This document shows, piece by piece, positions 43,707 to 53,800 of a stretch of DNA of 64,000 nucleotides. The notes under the pieces were generated by a model. That model did no database searches, was not told the origin of the DNA, and saw only the letters and a list, made by a program, of their open reading frames with translations. The DNA is taken from NCBI GenBank assembly GCA_963735065.1, contig CAVTJL010000001.1:868001-932000 (forward strand), written 5' to 3'. The translations under genes were made by a program, and so were the position numbers. The stretch comes from CAVTJL01 sp963735065 (GTDB taxonomy: Bacteria; Pseudomonadota; Alphaproteobacteria; Geminicoccales; Geminicoccaceae). Each line of letters begins with the position of its first letter. Positions within the stretch are counted from its first letter, which is position 1.

Positions 43707-44663
43707 ATGAGCAGCCTTCTGGACTTCGAGAAGCCGATCGCCGAGCTCGAGGGCAAGGTGAAGGAGCTGCGCCATCTGGCGAGCGGCTCCGAGCTCGATC
43801 TCGCCGACGAGATCGCCCGGCTCGAGGGGCGCGCCGCCAAGCTCCTGTCGCAGACCTACGGCAAGCTCACCGCCTGGCAGAAGGCGCAGGTGGCCCGCCA
43901 TCCCGATCGGCCGCACGCCAAGGACTATGCGGCCGAGCTGATCGAGGACCTGACGCCGCTCGCGGGCGACCGGGCCTTTTCCGATGATGCGGCCGTGCTG
44001 GGCGGCATCGGGCGCTTCCGCGGCCGCTCGGTCGTGGTCATCGGCACCGAGAAGGGTGCCGACACGGAGGACCGGGTCAGGCACAATTTCGGCATGGCGC
44101 GGCCCGAGGGCTACCGCAAGGCCATCCGCCTGATGCGGCTGGCCGAGCGCTTCCGGCTCCCGGTCCTCACCCTGGTCGACACGCCGGGCGCCCATCCGGG
44201 CATCGATGCCGAGGAGCGCGGCCAGGCCGAGGCGCTCGCCCGCTCGATCAGCTGCTGCCTCGACCTCACCGTGCCCATCGTCAGCGTGGTCATCGGCGAG
44301 GGCGGCTCGGGCGGCGCCATAGCGCTCGCCACCGCCGATCGCGTCTTGATGCTCGAGCACAGCATCTATGCCGTGATCACGCCCGAGGGCTGCGCCGCCA
44401 TCCTGTGGCGTGCCGCCGAGCAGGCGCAGGCCGCAGCCGAGGCCATGAAGTTCACCGCCCAGGACCTGCTGCAGCTGAAGCTGATCGACGAGGTGGTGCA
44501 GGAGCCGCTGGGCGGCGCCCATCGCGCCCGGGCAACGACGATCGCCAGCGTCGGCGACGCGATGGCCCGCCATCTCCTCGATCTCGTCGACGTGCCGGGT
44601 CCGGAGCTGCGGCGGCGTCGGCACGAGAAATATCTGGCCATGGGCCGCCTGCCCGAGGGCTGA
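43707..44663 (+). CDS. accA: Acetyl-CoA carboxylase carboxyltransferase subunit alpha
   Basis: 318 aa, the usual length. DFEKPIAELEGKVKELR at the start, then NFGMARPEGYRKAIRLM, VDTPGAHPGIDAEERGQ, GEGGSGGAIALATADRVLML and ITPEGCAAILWR are diagnostic. With AccD it transfers the carboxyl group from carboxybiotin to acetyl-CoA, making malonyl-CoA for fatty acid synthesis; malonyl-CoA would also feed the nearby PKS, but the gene looks like the ordinary housekeeping copy. Confidence 0.98.
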   Translation: MSSLLDFEKPIAELEGKVKELRHLASGSELDLADEIARLEGRAAKLLSQTYGKLTAWQKAQVARHPDRPHAKDYAAELIEDLTPLAGDRAFSDDAAVLGGIGRFRGRSVVVIGTEKGADTEDRVRHNFGMARPEGYRKAIRLMRLAERFRLPVLTLVDTPGAHPGIDAEERGQAEALARSISCCLDLTVPIVSVVIGEGGSGGAIALATADRVLMLEHSIYAVITPEGCAAILWRAAEQAQAAAEAMKFTAQDLLQLKLIDEVVQEPLGGAHRARATTIASVGDAMARHLLDLVDVPGPELRRRRHEKYLAMGRLPEG

Positions 44664-44666
44664 GCG

Positions 44667-45422
44667 TCAGGCCCTGGGCCGTCCGTCCCGGCGGCGGCGC
44701 AGGCGGCGATAGGCGACCGGCAGGAGGGCCAGCGCCGCCAGGCCCAGGAGCGGCAGGAGGACCGCCGGTTGGAAGATGATCCTGAGGTCCGGCTCGCCAC
44801 CCATGTCGAAGATGGCACCGAGCCCGTTGCCGATGCTCGCATAGACGAGCGTGCCCGGCACGATGCCGAGGCAGGTGGCGAGCGCGTAGGTCCTGAGGCG
44901 CACGCCCAGGAATGCCGGCACGAGGTTGACGAGCCAGAACGGAAAGATCGGCACGAGGCGCAGCACGAGCATGTAGCTCAGCGCGTTCTCGCGAAAGCCC
45001 GTCTCCATGCGTCCGAGCCAGGGCCCGGCCCGGGCGCGGAGCGGACCGCCAAGGGCGCTGCGGGCGATCAGGAAGACCGTGATGGCGCCCAGCGTGGCGC
45101 CCGCCACGACCAGCACCGTCGCCAGCACCGTCCCGAACAGAAAGCCGCCGGCGAGCGTGAGGATGGTGCCGCCCGGGATCGAGAGCGCGGTCGCGACGGC
45201 ATAGAGCAGGAGGTAGCCCAGCCCCGCGACCACCGGATGGGCCTGGACGAGGTCGAGAAGCCGCCCGCGATTGGCCTTGAGCGCCTCGAGGCTGAGCTCG
45301 CGGTCGAGCCCACTCGCCAGGACGAGGACGATGGCGAGAAGGAGCAGGATGAGCGGCAGCAGGCGGCGCAGGCCCCGCCGCCACCCCGCCTGCCGCTCGC
45401 CACCCACAGCGTCCGTCCGCAT
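44667..45422 (-). CDS. TVP38/TMEM64 family membrane protein
   Basis: 251 aa with about six hydrophobic segments. SIPGGTILTLAGGFLFG and LRLVPIFPFWLVNLVPAFLG are the two SNARE-associated/DedA-like re-entrant motifs of this family. The N-terminus is basic (RRGLRRLL) and the C-terminus very Arg-rich. DedA-related proteins move or flip lipids; for this branch the substrate is unknown. Convergent with accA, 3 bases apart. Confidence 0.9.
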   Translation of the reverse strand: MRTDAVGGERQAGWRRGLRRLLPLILLLLAIVLVLASGLDRELSLEALKANRGRLLDLVQAHPVVAGLGYLLLYAVATALSIPGGTILTLAGGFLFGTVLATVLVVAGATLGAITVFLIARSALGGPLRARAGPWLGRMETGFRENALSYMLVLRLVPIFPFWLVNLVPAFLGVRLRTYALATCLGIVPGTLVYASIGNGLGAIFDMGGEPDLRIIFQPAVLLPLLGLAALALLPVAYRRLRRRRDGRPRA

Positions 45423-45533
45423 GCACCGATCCGATCAGCCGGACCACCCAGCCTTGCAGCTAGAGCCGGCGGGCCGGGCCTGCAACTAACGAGCCCGTGA
45501 CGGGCGCGTGAGCGACGGGAGAACGAGGCCGTG

Positions 45534-46040
45534 ATGCTGAGCGGCGCCGAGGCGATGCTGGCCCATCTGGAGAGCCTGGGCATCCAGGCCGTGACCCACC
45601 ACCATCCACCGGTCTTCACGGTCGAGGAGGCCGAGGCCGCCACGGGCCACCTGCCCGGAGCGCACGTGAAGAACCTCTTTCTCGAGGACAAGAAGGGCGG
45701 GCTCTGGCTTCTCACCTGCCGCGACCGTCAGGTCGTCAAGGTCAACGGCCTCGCCCGTCTCCTGGGCGCCCCTCGCTTCGCCTTCGCCGGGCCCGAGCGC
45801 CTGCGCGAGGTGCTGGGCGTCGAGCCGGGCTCGGTGACGCCGCTGGCGCTCGTCAACGACCCGCATCGCCGGGTGAGCTTCCTGCTCGACCAGAAGCTGC
45901 TCGAGGTGGATCTCTTGAACGTCCACCCGCTGGTCAACAGCGCGACCACGGCGCTGGCGCCTGCGGATCTGCTGCGCTTCCTCGAGGCTACCGGCCACAC
46001 GCCGAGGCTCCTCGACCTCGACGCCACCCTCACGGCCTGA
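45534..46040 (+). CDS. Prolyl-tRNA deacylase (YbaK/ProX type, PrdX-like)
   Basis: About 168 aa. Conserved features are VEEAEAATGHLPGAHVKNLFL, LLTCRDRQVVKVNGLARLLG and PGSVTPLALVND. Free-standing proteins of this type hydrolyse Ala mischarged on tRNA-Pro. GTG 45531 and ATG 45534 are adjacent; ATG 45534 has GAGG at the better distance. Gene stands just before tRNA-Gly and marks the end of the housekeeping block. Confidence 0.9.
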   Translation: MLSGAEAMLAHLESLGIQAVTHHHPPVFTVEEAEAATGHLPGAHVKNLFLEDKKGGLWLLTCRDRQVVKVNGLARLLGAPRFAFAGPERLREVLGVEPGSVTPLALVNDPHRRVSFLLDQKLLEVDLLNVHPLVNSATTALAPADLLRFLEATGHTPRLLDLDATLTA

Positions 46041-46092
46041 GGTCACGGCCAAGCCCGACGCACCCTCGGCCTGCCCCCGCCGCACCGCCGGC

Positions 46093-46121
46093 TTGCCAAA
46101 GCCAAAACCTTCCGCTACATG
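46093..46121 (+). promoter_or_regulatory. Predicted promoter of tRNA-Gly
   Basis: TTGCCA (46093-46098), a 17-base spacer and TACATG (46116-46121), 26 bases before the tRNA 5' end. The same -35 word occurs at the predicted pnt promoter. Confidence 0.5.
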
Positions 46122-46147
46122 GCGCCGGTCATCGGCCGAGCGGCCGC

Positions 46148-46222
46148 GCGGGCGTAGCTCAGGGGTAGAGCACAACCTTGCCAAGGTTGGGGTCGAGGGT
46201 TCGAATCCCTTCGCCCGCTCCA
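46148..46222 (+). tRNA. tRNA-Gly (anticodon GCC)
   Basis: Acceptor stem GCGGGCG (46148-46154) pairs with CGCCCGC (46212-46218); discriminator T at 46219 and an encoded CCA at 46220-46222. The D-loop region AGCTCAGGGGTAGAGC, anticodon arm CAACCTTGCCAAGGTTG with GCC at its centre, and T-arm GAGGGTTCGAATCCCTT are all regular. It sits exactly between the housekeeping block and the P450/PKS cluster, a common position for island integration. Confidence 0.97.
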
Positions 46223-46425
46223 AGTTCCTCGGAAATCTTGGTGTGACCGGGGCCGCGGGAGCGGCCAGCGTCATCGTCGAGCCGTGCCCGGAGCCGCCCG
46301 ACGAGCGTGCCCTCGAGGCACGAGGCTTCCCCTGGCCGCGCATAACCGCCTCTACCGCTCGTTGCGAGCCGCCCGCCTCCTGGGTATCCTCGCCGCGCGA
46401 CGAGGATCCTCTTCGGGAATCCGAA

Positions 46426-47784
46426 ATGAGCGTCGGCGAGAAGTCGGTCCTCGCGGGACAGACGACGAGGAGCGGTCAGCTGCCTCCGGGGCCGTGGCTC
46501 CGGGCTCTCCCGGCGCCGGGCTACATGCGCAACCCTTACGCGTTCTTTGCGCGCTGCCGCGAGCGCTACGGCGATCCCTTCACCGTGCGGACGAACGCTC
46601 TGACGGTCGTGACGGGACGGCCGGACGGCGTGCGGCAGGTCTTCCAGGCACCCGCCGGCGCCTACCACGCCAACCTGCCGGAGAGCCAGGGCCGTATCCT
46701 CGGACCGCTCAGCCTCTCGGGCCAGGAGGGCGACCAGCACCGCCGGACCCGGCGCCTCGTGGCGCCCGCCTTCACGAGCCACCACCTCCTTTCGCTCGGC
46801 CAGATGATGCGCGCGACCGCGCTCGAGGCGATCGGCCGCTGGGTGCCCGGCGAGACGATGGCGGTGCACGACCGGATGCTCGAGATCGGGCTCGACGTCA
46901 TCATCAAGGCCGTCTTCGGGGTGAACGAGGCCGAGCGCCTGCCGGCCTTCAGGCAGGCCGTGCTGGCCTTCACCCGCGCCTTCGGCAACCTGCCTTTTCT
47001 TCTCCTCGCCATCACCGGGCTCACCGGCGACCGCTGGCCTCCCAACGCCCGGTTCACGCGCATCCGGGGGCAGCTCGAGGCGCTCATCAGCGAGAACATC
47101 GAGGAGCGGCGGCGCAACGGCACCGATCGGCCCGACATCCTCTCCCAGCTCATGGCAGCGCGCTACGACGATGGTGCCGCGCTGACCGACCGGGCGCTGC
47201 TCGACAATCTCGTCAACTTCCTGGTCGCCGGCCATGAGACCAGCTCCCTCTCGCTCACCTGGTGCTTCGCCTGGCTGTCCCGCCATCCGGACGTGCGCGC
47301 AAGGCTGCAGGCGGAGGTGGACGGCCTCGCCGATCCCGCCGACACCAACGCCATCGCGAAGCTTCCCTACCTCGACGCGGTCATCAAGGAGGCGCTGCGC
47401 CTCTATCCGGCGGTGCCCGAGGTGGTGCGCATGGTGGCCCGGCCGATCGAGATCCGCGGCTGGACCGTGCCGCCCGGCATGAACGTCGCCGCCTGCGCGG
47501 CGCTGATGCACGCCGATCCCGATCTCTATCCCGAGCCCCACGCCTTTCGCCCCGAGCGCTTTCTCGAGCGACGCTACAGCGCCTTCGAGTACATGCCCTT
47601 CGGTGGCGGCGAGCGGATCTGCGTCGGCAACCATTTCGGCACCTTCGAGGTCAAGATCGTGCTGGCCACGATCCTCGCGCGCACACGGCTCACCCTGCCG
47701 GACGACGGACCGATCGAGCTGCGCAGGATGGGCTTCCTGATGGGCCCGGGCCCGGGTCGGCTTCGCTTCGAAGGTATGCGCTGA
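46426..47784 (+). CDS. Cytochrome P450 (first of two)
   Basis: About 452 aa, soluble bacterial type without membrane anchor. I-helix oxygen-binding motif AGHETSS, K-helix ExxR in KEALRLYP, and the heme-ligand loop FGGGERICVGN with the proximal Cys. The N-terminal LPPGPWLRALPAPGYMRNPY resembles the CYP110/CYP-type oxidases found in polyketide and terpene clusters. The frame is open back through the tRNA, but the ATG at 46426 is the first start giving family length. Its stop overlaps the next P450 start (TGATG). It probably tailors the product of the adjacent PKS (inference); no ferredoxin is visible. Confidence 0.92.
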   Translation: MSVGEKSVLAGQTTRSGQLPPGPWLRALPAPGYMRNPYAFFARCRERYGDPFTVRTNALTVVTGRPDGVRQVFQAPAGAYHANLPESQGRILGPLSLSGQEGDQHRRTRRLVAPAFTSHHLLSLGQMMRATALEAIGRWVPGETMAVHDRMLEIGLDVIIKAVFGVNEAERLPAFRQAVLAFTRAFGNLPFLLLAITGLTGDRWPPNARFTRIRGQLEALISENIEERRRNGTDRPDILSQLMAARYDDGAALTDRALLDNLVNFLVAGHETSSLSLTWCFAWLSRHPDVRARLQAEVDGLADPADTNAIAKLPYLDAVIKEALRLYPAVPEVVRMVARPIEIRGWTVPPGMNVAACAALMHADPDLYPEPHAFRPERFLERRYSAFEYMPFGGGERICVGNHFGTFEVKIVLATILARTRLTLPDDGPIELRRMGFLMGPGPGRLRFEGMR

Positions 47785-49163
47785 TGGCCCGGGCCACACA
47801 GGCCACGAGCCCCGCCGCATCATCGACGCCGGCACCGTCCCCTCCCGGGCCACGCCGGCTCGTGCCGCATCTCCTGGCCTTCTTCAGGGCGCCGCGGGAA
47901 TGCTACCAAGCCCTGCAGCGGCGCTATGGCGACCCCTTCTCGGTGCCCTCGCCGCTTGGCGGCAGGATGAGCGTCTCGGCCTGCCCAGCGCACGTGCAAA
48001 AGGCCTTCGCGCTTTCCGCCTCGGACACCACCACGGTCGACAAGGCCGCGGGGCTGTTCTACGGGCCGGGCTCGATCACCGTGCTGGAGGGCGAGGCCCA
48101 CACACGGATGCGGCGGCTGCTCAACGCGCCGCTGATCAGCGGCAGGCGCGAGGCCGCCGCCATCATGCGCGAGGCGACGCTGCGCCAGACGGCGGGGCTG
48201 CGCACAGGCGAGCGGATCACCGCCGACAGCCTCTGCCGCCCCATCACCCTCGAGATCATCCTGCGCACGGTGTTCGGCGCCTCCGAAGGTGGCGAGATCG
48301 AGCGCCTGCGCACGGCGCTCCTCGAGCTTCGCGACACCATGAACGTGTGGCTCGTCTTCATCCCGGCCCTGCGCCGGCGCCTCGGACGATGGAGCCCCTG
48401 GTCGCGCTTCCAGGACGCGATCGCCAGAGTCGATGCCGTCCTCATGCCGATGATCGCTACCGCCAGGGCAGAGGAGGGCGCGGAAGGCAGGGGCGATCTC
48501 CTCACCCATCTGGCGCGCGCCCGCGAGCCTTCGGGCGAGGTCTCGCTCACCGACGCCGCGATCCGCGACAATCTTCTGACCCTGCTCTTCGCCGGCCACG
48601 AGAGCACCGCCAACGCCCTCTCCTGGGCCCTCTACTGGGTGCATTGCGAGCCGGGCGTGCTGGACCGCCTCTTGGCCGAGCTGGGTGAGCTCGGCGACGC
48701 GCCCGAGATGGCCGAGTTCGCGGCCACCCCCTATCTCAATGCCGTCTGCCGCGAGGCGCTCAGGATCGAGCCCGTCGCACCCGGCGTCGCCCGCCGCCTC
48801 ACGGTGCCGCTCACCCTCGGCCGGCACGAGGTCCCGGCAGGCGACATCGTGATGCTGTCGATCGACCTCGCCCATGGCGACCCGGAGCGCTACCCGGAGC
48901 CAGAGCGCTTCCGCCCGGAACGCTTCCTCGACCGGACCCCCAACTCGTCGGCCTTCTTTCCGTTCGGGGGTGGCCGCCGCCATTGCCTCGGCGCCGTCAT
49001 GGCGCTCCAGGAGATGCGCGTCGTGCTGGCGACGCTGCTGACGCGCTGGCGCTTCGGGCTCGAGGAGCCCAAGCCCGTGCGCCGCGTCTGGAAGACCGGG
49101 ATCATGGCGCCCCGCGGTGGCATCAGGCTCCGGGTCGAGGGGCCGCTCCGGCCGGCGGGCTGA
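47784..49163 (+). CDS. Cytochrome P450 (second of two)
   Basis: About 459 aa. Motifs: AGHESTANAL in the I-helix, CREALRIEP for ExxR, and FGGGRRHCLGAV around the heme Cys. The N-terminal PGPRRLVPHLLAFFRAPRECY parallels the first P450, so the pair probably arose by duplication followed by divergence. The start overlaps the first P450 stop, so the two are made together. It ends 7 bases before the convergent ACP gene. A tailoring oxidase role for the PKS product is inferred from context. Confidence 0.92.
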   Translation: MARATQATSPAASSTPAPSPPGPRRLVPHLLAFFRAPRECYQALQRRYGDPFSVPSPLGGRMSVSACPAHVQKAFALSASDTTTVDKAAGLFYGPGSITVLEGEAHTRMRRLLNAPLISGRREAAAIMREATLRQTAGLRTGERITADSLCRPITLEIILRTVFGASEGGEIERLRTALLELRDTMNVWLVFIPALRRRLGRWSPWSRFQDAIARVDAVLMPMIATARAEEGAEGRGDLLTHLARAREPSGEVSLTDAAIRDNLLTLLFAGHESTANALSWALYWVHCEPGVLDRLLAELGELGDAPEMAEFAATPYLNAVCREALRIEPVAPGVARRLTVPLTLGRHEVPAGDIVMLSIDLAHGDPERYPEPERFRPERFLDRTPNSSAFFPFGGGRRHCLGAVMALQEMRVVLATLLTRWRFGLEEPKPVRRVWKTGIMAPRGGIRLRVEGPLRPAG

Positions 49164-49170
49164 GCGCGCC

Positions 49171-49404
49171 CTACCTCTCGAGCTTCGGGGCGACGAGGGC
49201 CACGAGATCGCCCACCGTGCGGGCCTTCTCGACCGCGAGGCCGTCCAGCTCGATGCCGAGCTTCTCCTCGGACAGCATCCTGAACTCCTCGGCGGCCAGC
49301 GAGTCCCAGCCCGCCAGGCCCTCGAGGACGCGATCCTCGCTGGCCGTCCCGGCCGGGGAATGGGTGATCTTGTCGAAGGCCTGAAGCAGCTCCTCCCGCG
49401 TCAT
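49171..49404 (-). CDS. Free-standing acyl carrier protein
   Basis: 77 aa. The phosphopantetheine site is GWDSLAAEEF with the Ser after Asp, preceded by an acidic helix and followed by IELDGLAVEKARTVGDLVAL. Its start overlaps the stop of the condensation-type acyltransferase gene (ATGA), so the two are co-translated and the carrier probably presents the acyl group to, or accepts it from, that enzyme. Last gene of the leftward PKS transcription unit. Confidence 0.9.
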   Translation of the reverse strand: MTREELLQAFDKITHSPAGTASEDRVLEGLAGWDSLAAEEFRMLSEEKLGIELDGLAVEKARTVGDLVALVAPKLER

Positions 49405-50774
49405 GACGGCGTCTCCTCCAGATGATGGTGGGCAGGCTCGGCTGATGTCTCGAAAGGAAGGTTGCGGTCGACGGCATCGAAGAAGGCGGCGACGGTGGCG
49501 GGCGACAGCTCGCCCGCATCGTAGCCCAATCCCAGCGCCAGCCCGCTGCCCATGCGGATCGCCGTCACCAGAAAGATCGGCAAGGGGGCCGCGTCGGTGA
49601 GCACGAGCGCGCTCAGAGGCTCACTGTCACCGAATCGCACGGCCTCCGGGCGCAGCACGCCGACATTGGTCAAGGCGGGAGGGCTCGACTGCTTGAACTG
49701 CCTGCGCAGAGCCTTGCCAAGCAGGGCACGCTTCCAGGAGAAGGGCAGCCTGCGCAGCAGAGGCTGAGGCGCCTGGAACTCCGTCCCGAGCAGGCGTCGC
49801 TTGTGCCGCCGCGTCTCCTCGGCGACGAGCCTCAGCGTGTCCTCGAAGGTGGCACCGAGATCGCTGCCGATCGTCAGATAGATGATGCTCCCGAGGTTGC
49901 GGATCGCGGGATCGGCTTGGCGCGGGGCGTAGCGGCGCATGTTGATCGGCACGGTCAGCTCGAGCCGGGCGCCCGGCTCGGGCGGCAGCATCGCCGCATA
50001 GGCGCGGAAATAGGCAGCCGCCAGCACGTCATTGAGGGTGACCTGGTGAGCACGCGCATAGCGCTCGATCACGAGCAGCCGGTCGTGCCCGATCCGGTAT
50101 TCGTGATAGGCCGCTCGAACCTGCGGCCGCCTCGCCTGAAAGGTCGCCCAGTCGCTGCGGATGCCCCAGGACGAGCCGCGGCGGCGCCGCGCCGCCGCGA
50201 TGTCCGCCTTCAGCATGCCAAGATAGTCGCGCCAACGGAACGACAGCATCCAGTCGAAGCTGTCGCGGCTCGCCGAGTTGACCGGCGGGCGGAACCCCGG
50301 CTCGGCCAGGAGCCGCGTATAGAGCCTGGCCAGTTTCTGGCAGGTGTCGAGGAGCGCCGTCCCGTCCGCCGGCACATGGCTCATCGTCACGACCAGCGTG
50401 TCGCCCCCGACCATCCGGATCAGGCTGGCGCGGAGATTGTCCGGGGGACCGGAGGAATCCGCCTGCGGGAAGCGCTTCGCCTGGACGCGGCCAAGAGCCT
50501 CCGCCTCGTCGTCGGTCTCGAGAACCGCGACCTCGGCCATGGCGTCCAGATCGTCCCGCCGCCGCCAAACGGGCGGCGAGACCGTCGCATCGAAGCGGCA
50601 GGCCAGCACGGGCTCCTGGTCATAGAGCAGCCGGACCGCCCGGCTCAGGACCGCCTCGTCGATCGCCGCGCCGAAGCGCAGCACCGCCCGCACATAACCC
50701 GAGGCCCCCATGTCCGAGATGATCTGGACTATCTGGTCCTGAAAGCTTGTGGGCACCGTCGAGGGCGCGCTCAA
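49401..50774 (-). CDS. Condensation-domain/PapA-like acyltransferase
   Basis: About 457 aa. The active-site HxxxDG is present in MSHVPADGTALLDT, and the second half has LTVPINMRRYAP and a structural region like NRPS condensation and polyketide-associated acyltransferases. Such free-standing enzymes join an acyl chain on a carrier protein to an alcohol or amine. It starts with TTG 50774 or GTG 50756, 34 to 52 bases after the PKS stop, and overlaps the ACP gene. It may load, modify or release the PKS product; the acceptor is unknown. Confidence 0.82.
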   Translation of the reverse strand: MSAPSTVPTSFQDQIVQIISDMGASGYVRAVLRFGAAIDEAVLSRAVRLLYDQEPVLACRFDATVSPPVWRRRDDLDAMAEVAVLETDDEAEALGRVQAKRFPQADSSGPPDNLRASLIRMVGGDTLVVTMSHVPADGTALLDTCQKLARLYTRLLAEPGFRPPVNSASRDSFDWMLSFRWRDYLGMLKADIAAARRRRGSSWGIRSDWATFQARRPQVRAAYHEYRIGHDRLLVIERYARAHQVTLNDVLAAAYFRAYAAMLPPEPGARLELTVPINMRRYAPRQADPAIRNLGSIIYLTIGSDLGATFEDTLRLVAEETRRHKRRLLGTEFQAPQPLLRRLPFSWKRALLGKALRRQFKQSSPPALTNVGVLRPEAVRFGDSEPLSALVLTDAAPLPIFLVTAIRMGSGLALGLGYDAGELSPATVAAFFDAVDRNLPFETSAEPAHHHLEETPS

Positions 50775-50808
50775 CGGCCGGCCCCCCCGGCGCCGCAGGC
50801 TGGAACGC

Positions 50809-53800
50809 TCACGCCCTGCTCCTCAAAGCCACACCCTCCACTTCATGGCCATGGCCTCCGGAGCCGTTGAGCTTGGGAAGATGCCGGGCCAGCACCGCGA
50901 TCAGCTCATCGACGTCCGCCACCGCAGCCAGCTCGCCCAGCGGCACGACGATACCCAGCGCCTCCATCGAGCCCGACGCCACCTCGGCACGGTCGATCGA
51001 GGTGGCGCCCAGCTCGGTCAGCGTCACGCCCGGCCTGATCGCGTCCTGCGGCAGGTCCGGCAGCACGGCGCGGATCTGCTCCTCGACGACCTTATGGAGG
51101 CGATCCTTCTCGTGCCCGTTGCCCTTGGACGCGGCCGACGACGCATCGAGGGCCGTGATGGCGCGGGCCACCTCCTCGCGAAAGGGATCGGCCAGCAGGT
51201 TGAAATGATCGCAGCCTACCTCGACGCTCCGCATGGCGTGCCCCAGCAGCTCCTCCCAGCCTGCCCTGTAGTCGGCTTCGGCAAGGAAGGCCGGCAGCGC
51301 CAGCGGGTTGCCCTCGGGGCTCATGTCGTGCGCGCAGCGGATCATCAGCACCTCGCCCACCGGCCGCGCCAGCGGCTCGGCCGTGTAGCGCGAAAGGGCC
51401 CGCCCGATCGCCCGCCCCACCCGCTCCATGCCGTCCAGCACCGCCCTCACGCGCTCGCGCCCGATAGCGGGCGACACCTGCGCATAGAGGTGATCGAGCG
51501 CCCTCTCCAGCGCCGCCTCCCGGCCGAGCCCGGCCAGCGTCTCGGATTGCAAGGGCGCCGCCATCCCCCAGCGGCTCCCCAGCCAGTTCACCGCCAGCAG
51601 AAAGACAAAAGAAGGCCCGTAGACCTCCTCCATGCCGGCGAGCGCCGGATTGCCCGGCGCCCAGGCGTCCAGCAGGACCAGGCGCTCGACCTCCTGGCCC
51701 GCTGCCTGCAGCTGCCGCACCATCTCGAAGGCGATGACCCCGCCGCCGGAATAGCCGCCCAGGCGGTACGGCCCCTCGGGCTGCTGGCGGCGCATCGCCT
51801 CGACATAGCGCTGCGCCATGCGCGCGATGCTCCGCTGCGGCGGCGCCCCGTCGCCGACACCCTGCGCCTCGATGCCGAAGACCGGATAGTCGGGCCCCAG
51901 CGCCTCGCTGAGCCGCACGACCCAGCTCACCTCGCCCGGCGCGCCGTGCACCCAGAACGACGGCGGCCTGGTGCCGCGCGTCTCGATCGGCACCAGCGGA
52001 TCATGGGCTCGCCCCTCGCCGCGCTCCCGCAACAGCAGGAGGGCAGCCGCATCCTGCGGCGCCGCGGCCGGCGCGCCACCCAGCCCCTCCAGATAGAGCG
52101 TGAGGGCGCGCACGCTCCCATGCTGCCACAGCGCGGTCGTCGGCGCCGCGATGCCCAGCCGGTCCTGGATCGCGCGCATGATCGCGAGCCCGCTGACCGA
52201 GCTCAGCCCCATCTCCTGCAACGGCCGGTCGGGATCGAGATCCGCCTCGTCCAGCGCCAGGATCTCGCCGACGATCGCCGCCACGGCCGGGCCGATGCTC
52301 CCGGCGGCAGGGGCCGGCGGCCTCGCGGGCGCCGCCCTGACTGGAGCCTCGACGACCGCCGGCAGCTCGCCCTCGTCGACCAAGACCACGACCTTGCCCA
52401 CATTCCGGCGCTCGTCGATCTGGCGATAGGCCTCTTCGAGCCTGTTGAATGGGAAGGTCTCGGAGATCACGGGACGGATCCGTCCGGCAGCCAGATCCTT
52501 CGTCATCGCATCCAGCGCCCGGCGCGCGGCCACGCCGTTCGCCAGGAGGCGCCCCAGATTGACCGAGATGATGCTCTGATTGGCGGTGAGGCGCGACAGG
52601 TCGATGGGACCGGCGCTGGCGAGGCCGCCCACCGCGATCTCGACGTAGCGCCCGCCCGGCGCCAGGAGGTCGACGCCCTTCTGGATCGCCTCGCCGCCGA
52701 TCGTGTTGAGGACGACGTCGACGCCGCGACCCCCGGTGATCTCGCGCACGCGGGCCGCGAAATCCTCAGCGAGATAGTCGATGCCATGCTCGACCCCGAG
52801 CCGCCGCAGCATGGCGAGCTTGGCTCTGGATCCTGCCGTCGCGATGACCGTGGCCCCGCGCTCGATCGCCATCTGCACCGCGAACGGCCCCGTGCCGCCC
52901 GCAGCCGACTGGATCAGCACGGTCTCGCCCGGCTGCAGGTCCGCACGGTCCAGCGCAAGGCGCATGGTGAGATAGCCGATCGGCGAGGCCGCCGCCTCGG
53001 CCCAGCCCATCCCCTCGGGCTTCAGCGCCACCACCGCCTCGGGCAGGTTCACATGATCGGCCTGCCCCCCATGCCCGCCGGCCAGCGCCATCACCGCATC
53101 ACCTATGGCCAGCTTCTGGACGCCCCGACCAACGGCCACCACCTCGCCCGCCACCTCGAAGCCCGGCAGGAAGGGATAGCGGTCGAGATTGGGATAGAGG
53201 CCGCGAAGTGACAAAAGATCGGCGAAGTTGAGGGCGAAGGCGCGCACGCGGATCTGCACCTCGCCCTCGCCCGGCGGCTCCAGCGGAACCTCGCGCACCA
53301 CGAGCGCATCGATATCGGCCGGCCCGTCGAGGACCACCGCACGGCGCTTGGCCACGGCTATCGGCGCCGCCACCGCCGGGGCACCGCTCAGCCAATAGGG
53401 ACGATGCTCGAACGGATAGGTGGGCAGGGCCACCGGGCTCGGCCGCGACCCCTGCCAGCGCGCGGCCCAATCGAGGCTGCCACCCGCGGCCCAGAAGGCC
53501 GCAAGGTCGTCCTGGGCCGCTCCTGCCGGCTCCGTCGGCGCGCCGCCGTTGCTCGCGCGCACACCCTCGTGCCAGCCGCCTGGCTCGCCGTCGAGCCAGG
53601 CCTCGAGCATCTCCTCCAGCTCCTCGGCGGAGCCGGCGACGCAGGCCAGGCGATGGTCGAGCGCCGCGCGACCCGTCTGCAGGGTCCAGGCCAGCGCGGC
53701 GAGATCGCTGTCACCCGTCCGCAGATGCTCCAGAAGCGCCTGGGCAAGGGCCCGCAGCGCGGTCGCGGTGCGCGCCGAGAGCGGCACGACGTGGCGAGCC

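Noticed and set aside
46093..46425. Long open frame running through tRNA-Gly into the first P450
   Set aside because: The tRNA is structurally perfect and the P450 reaches full family length from ATG 46426.
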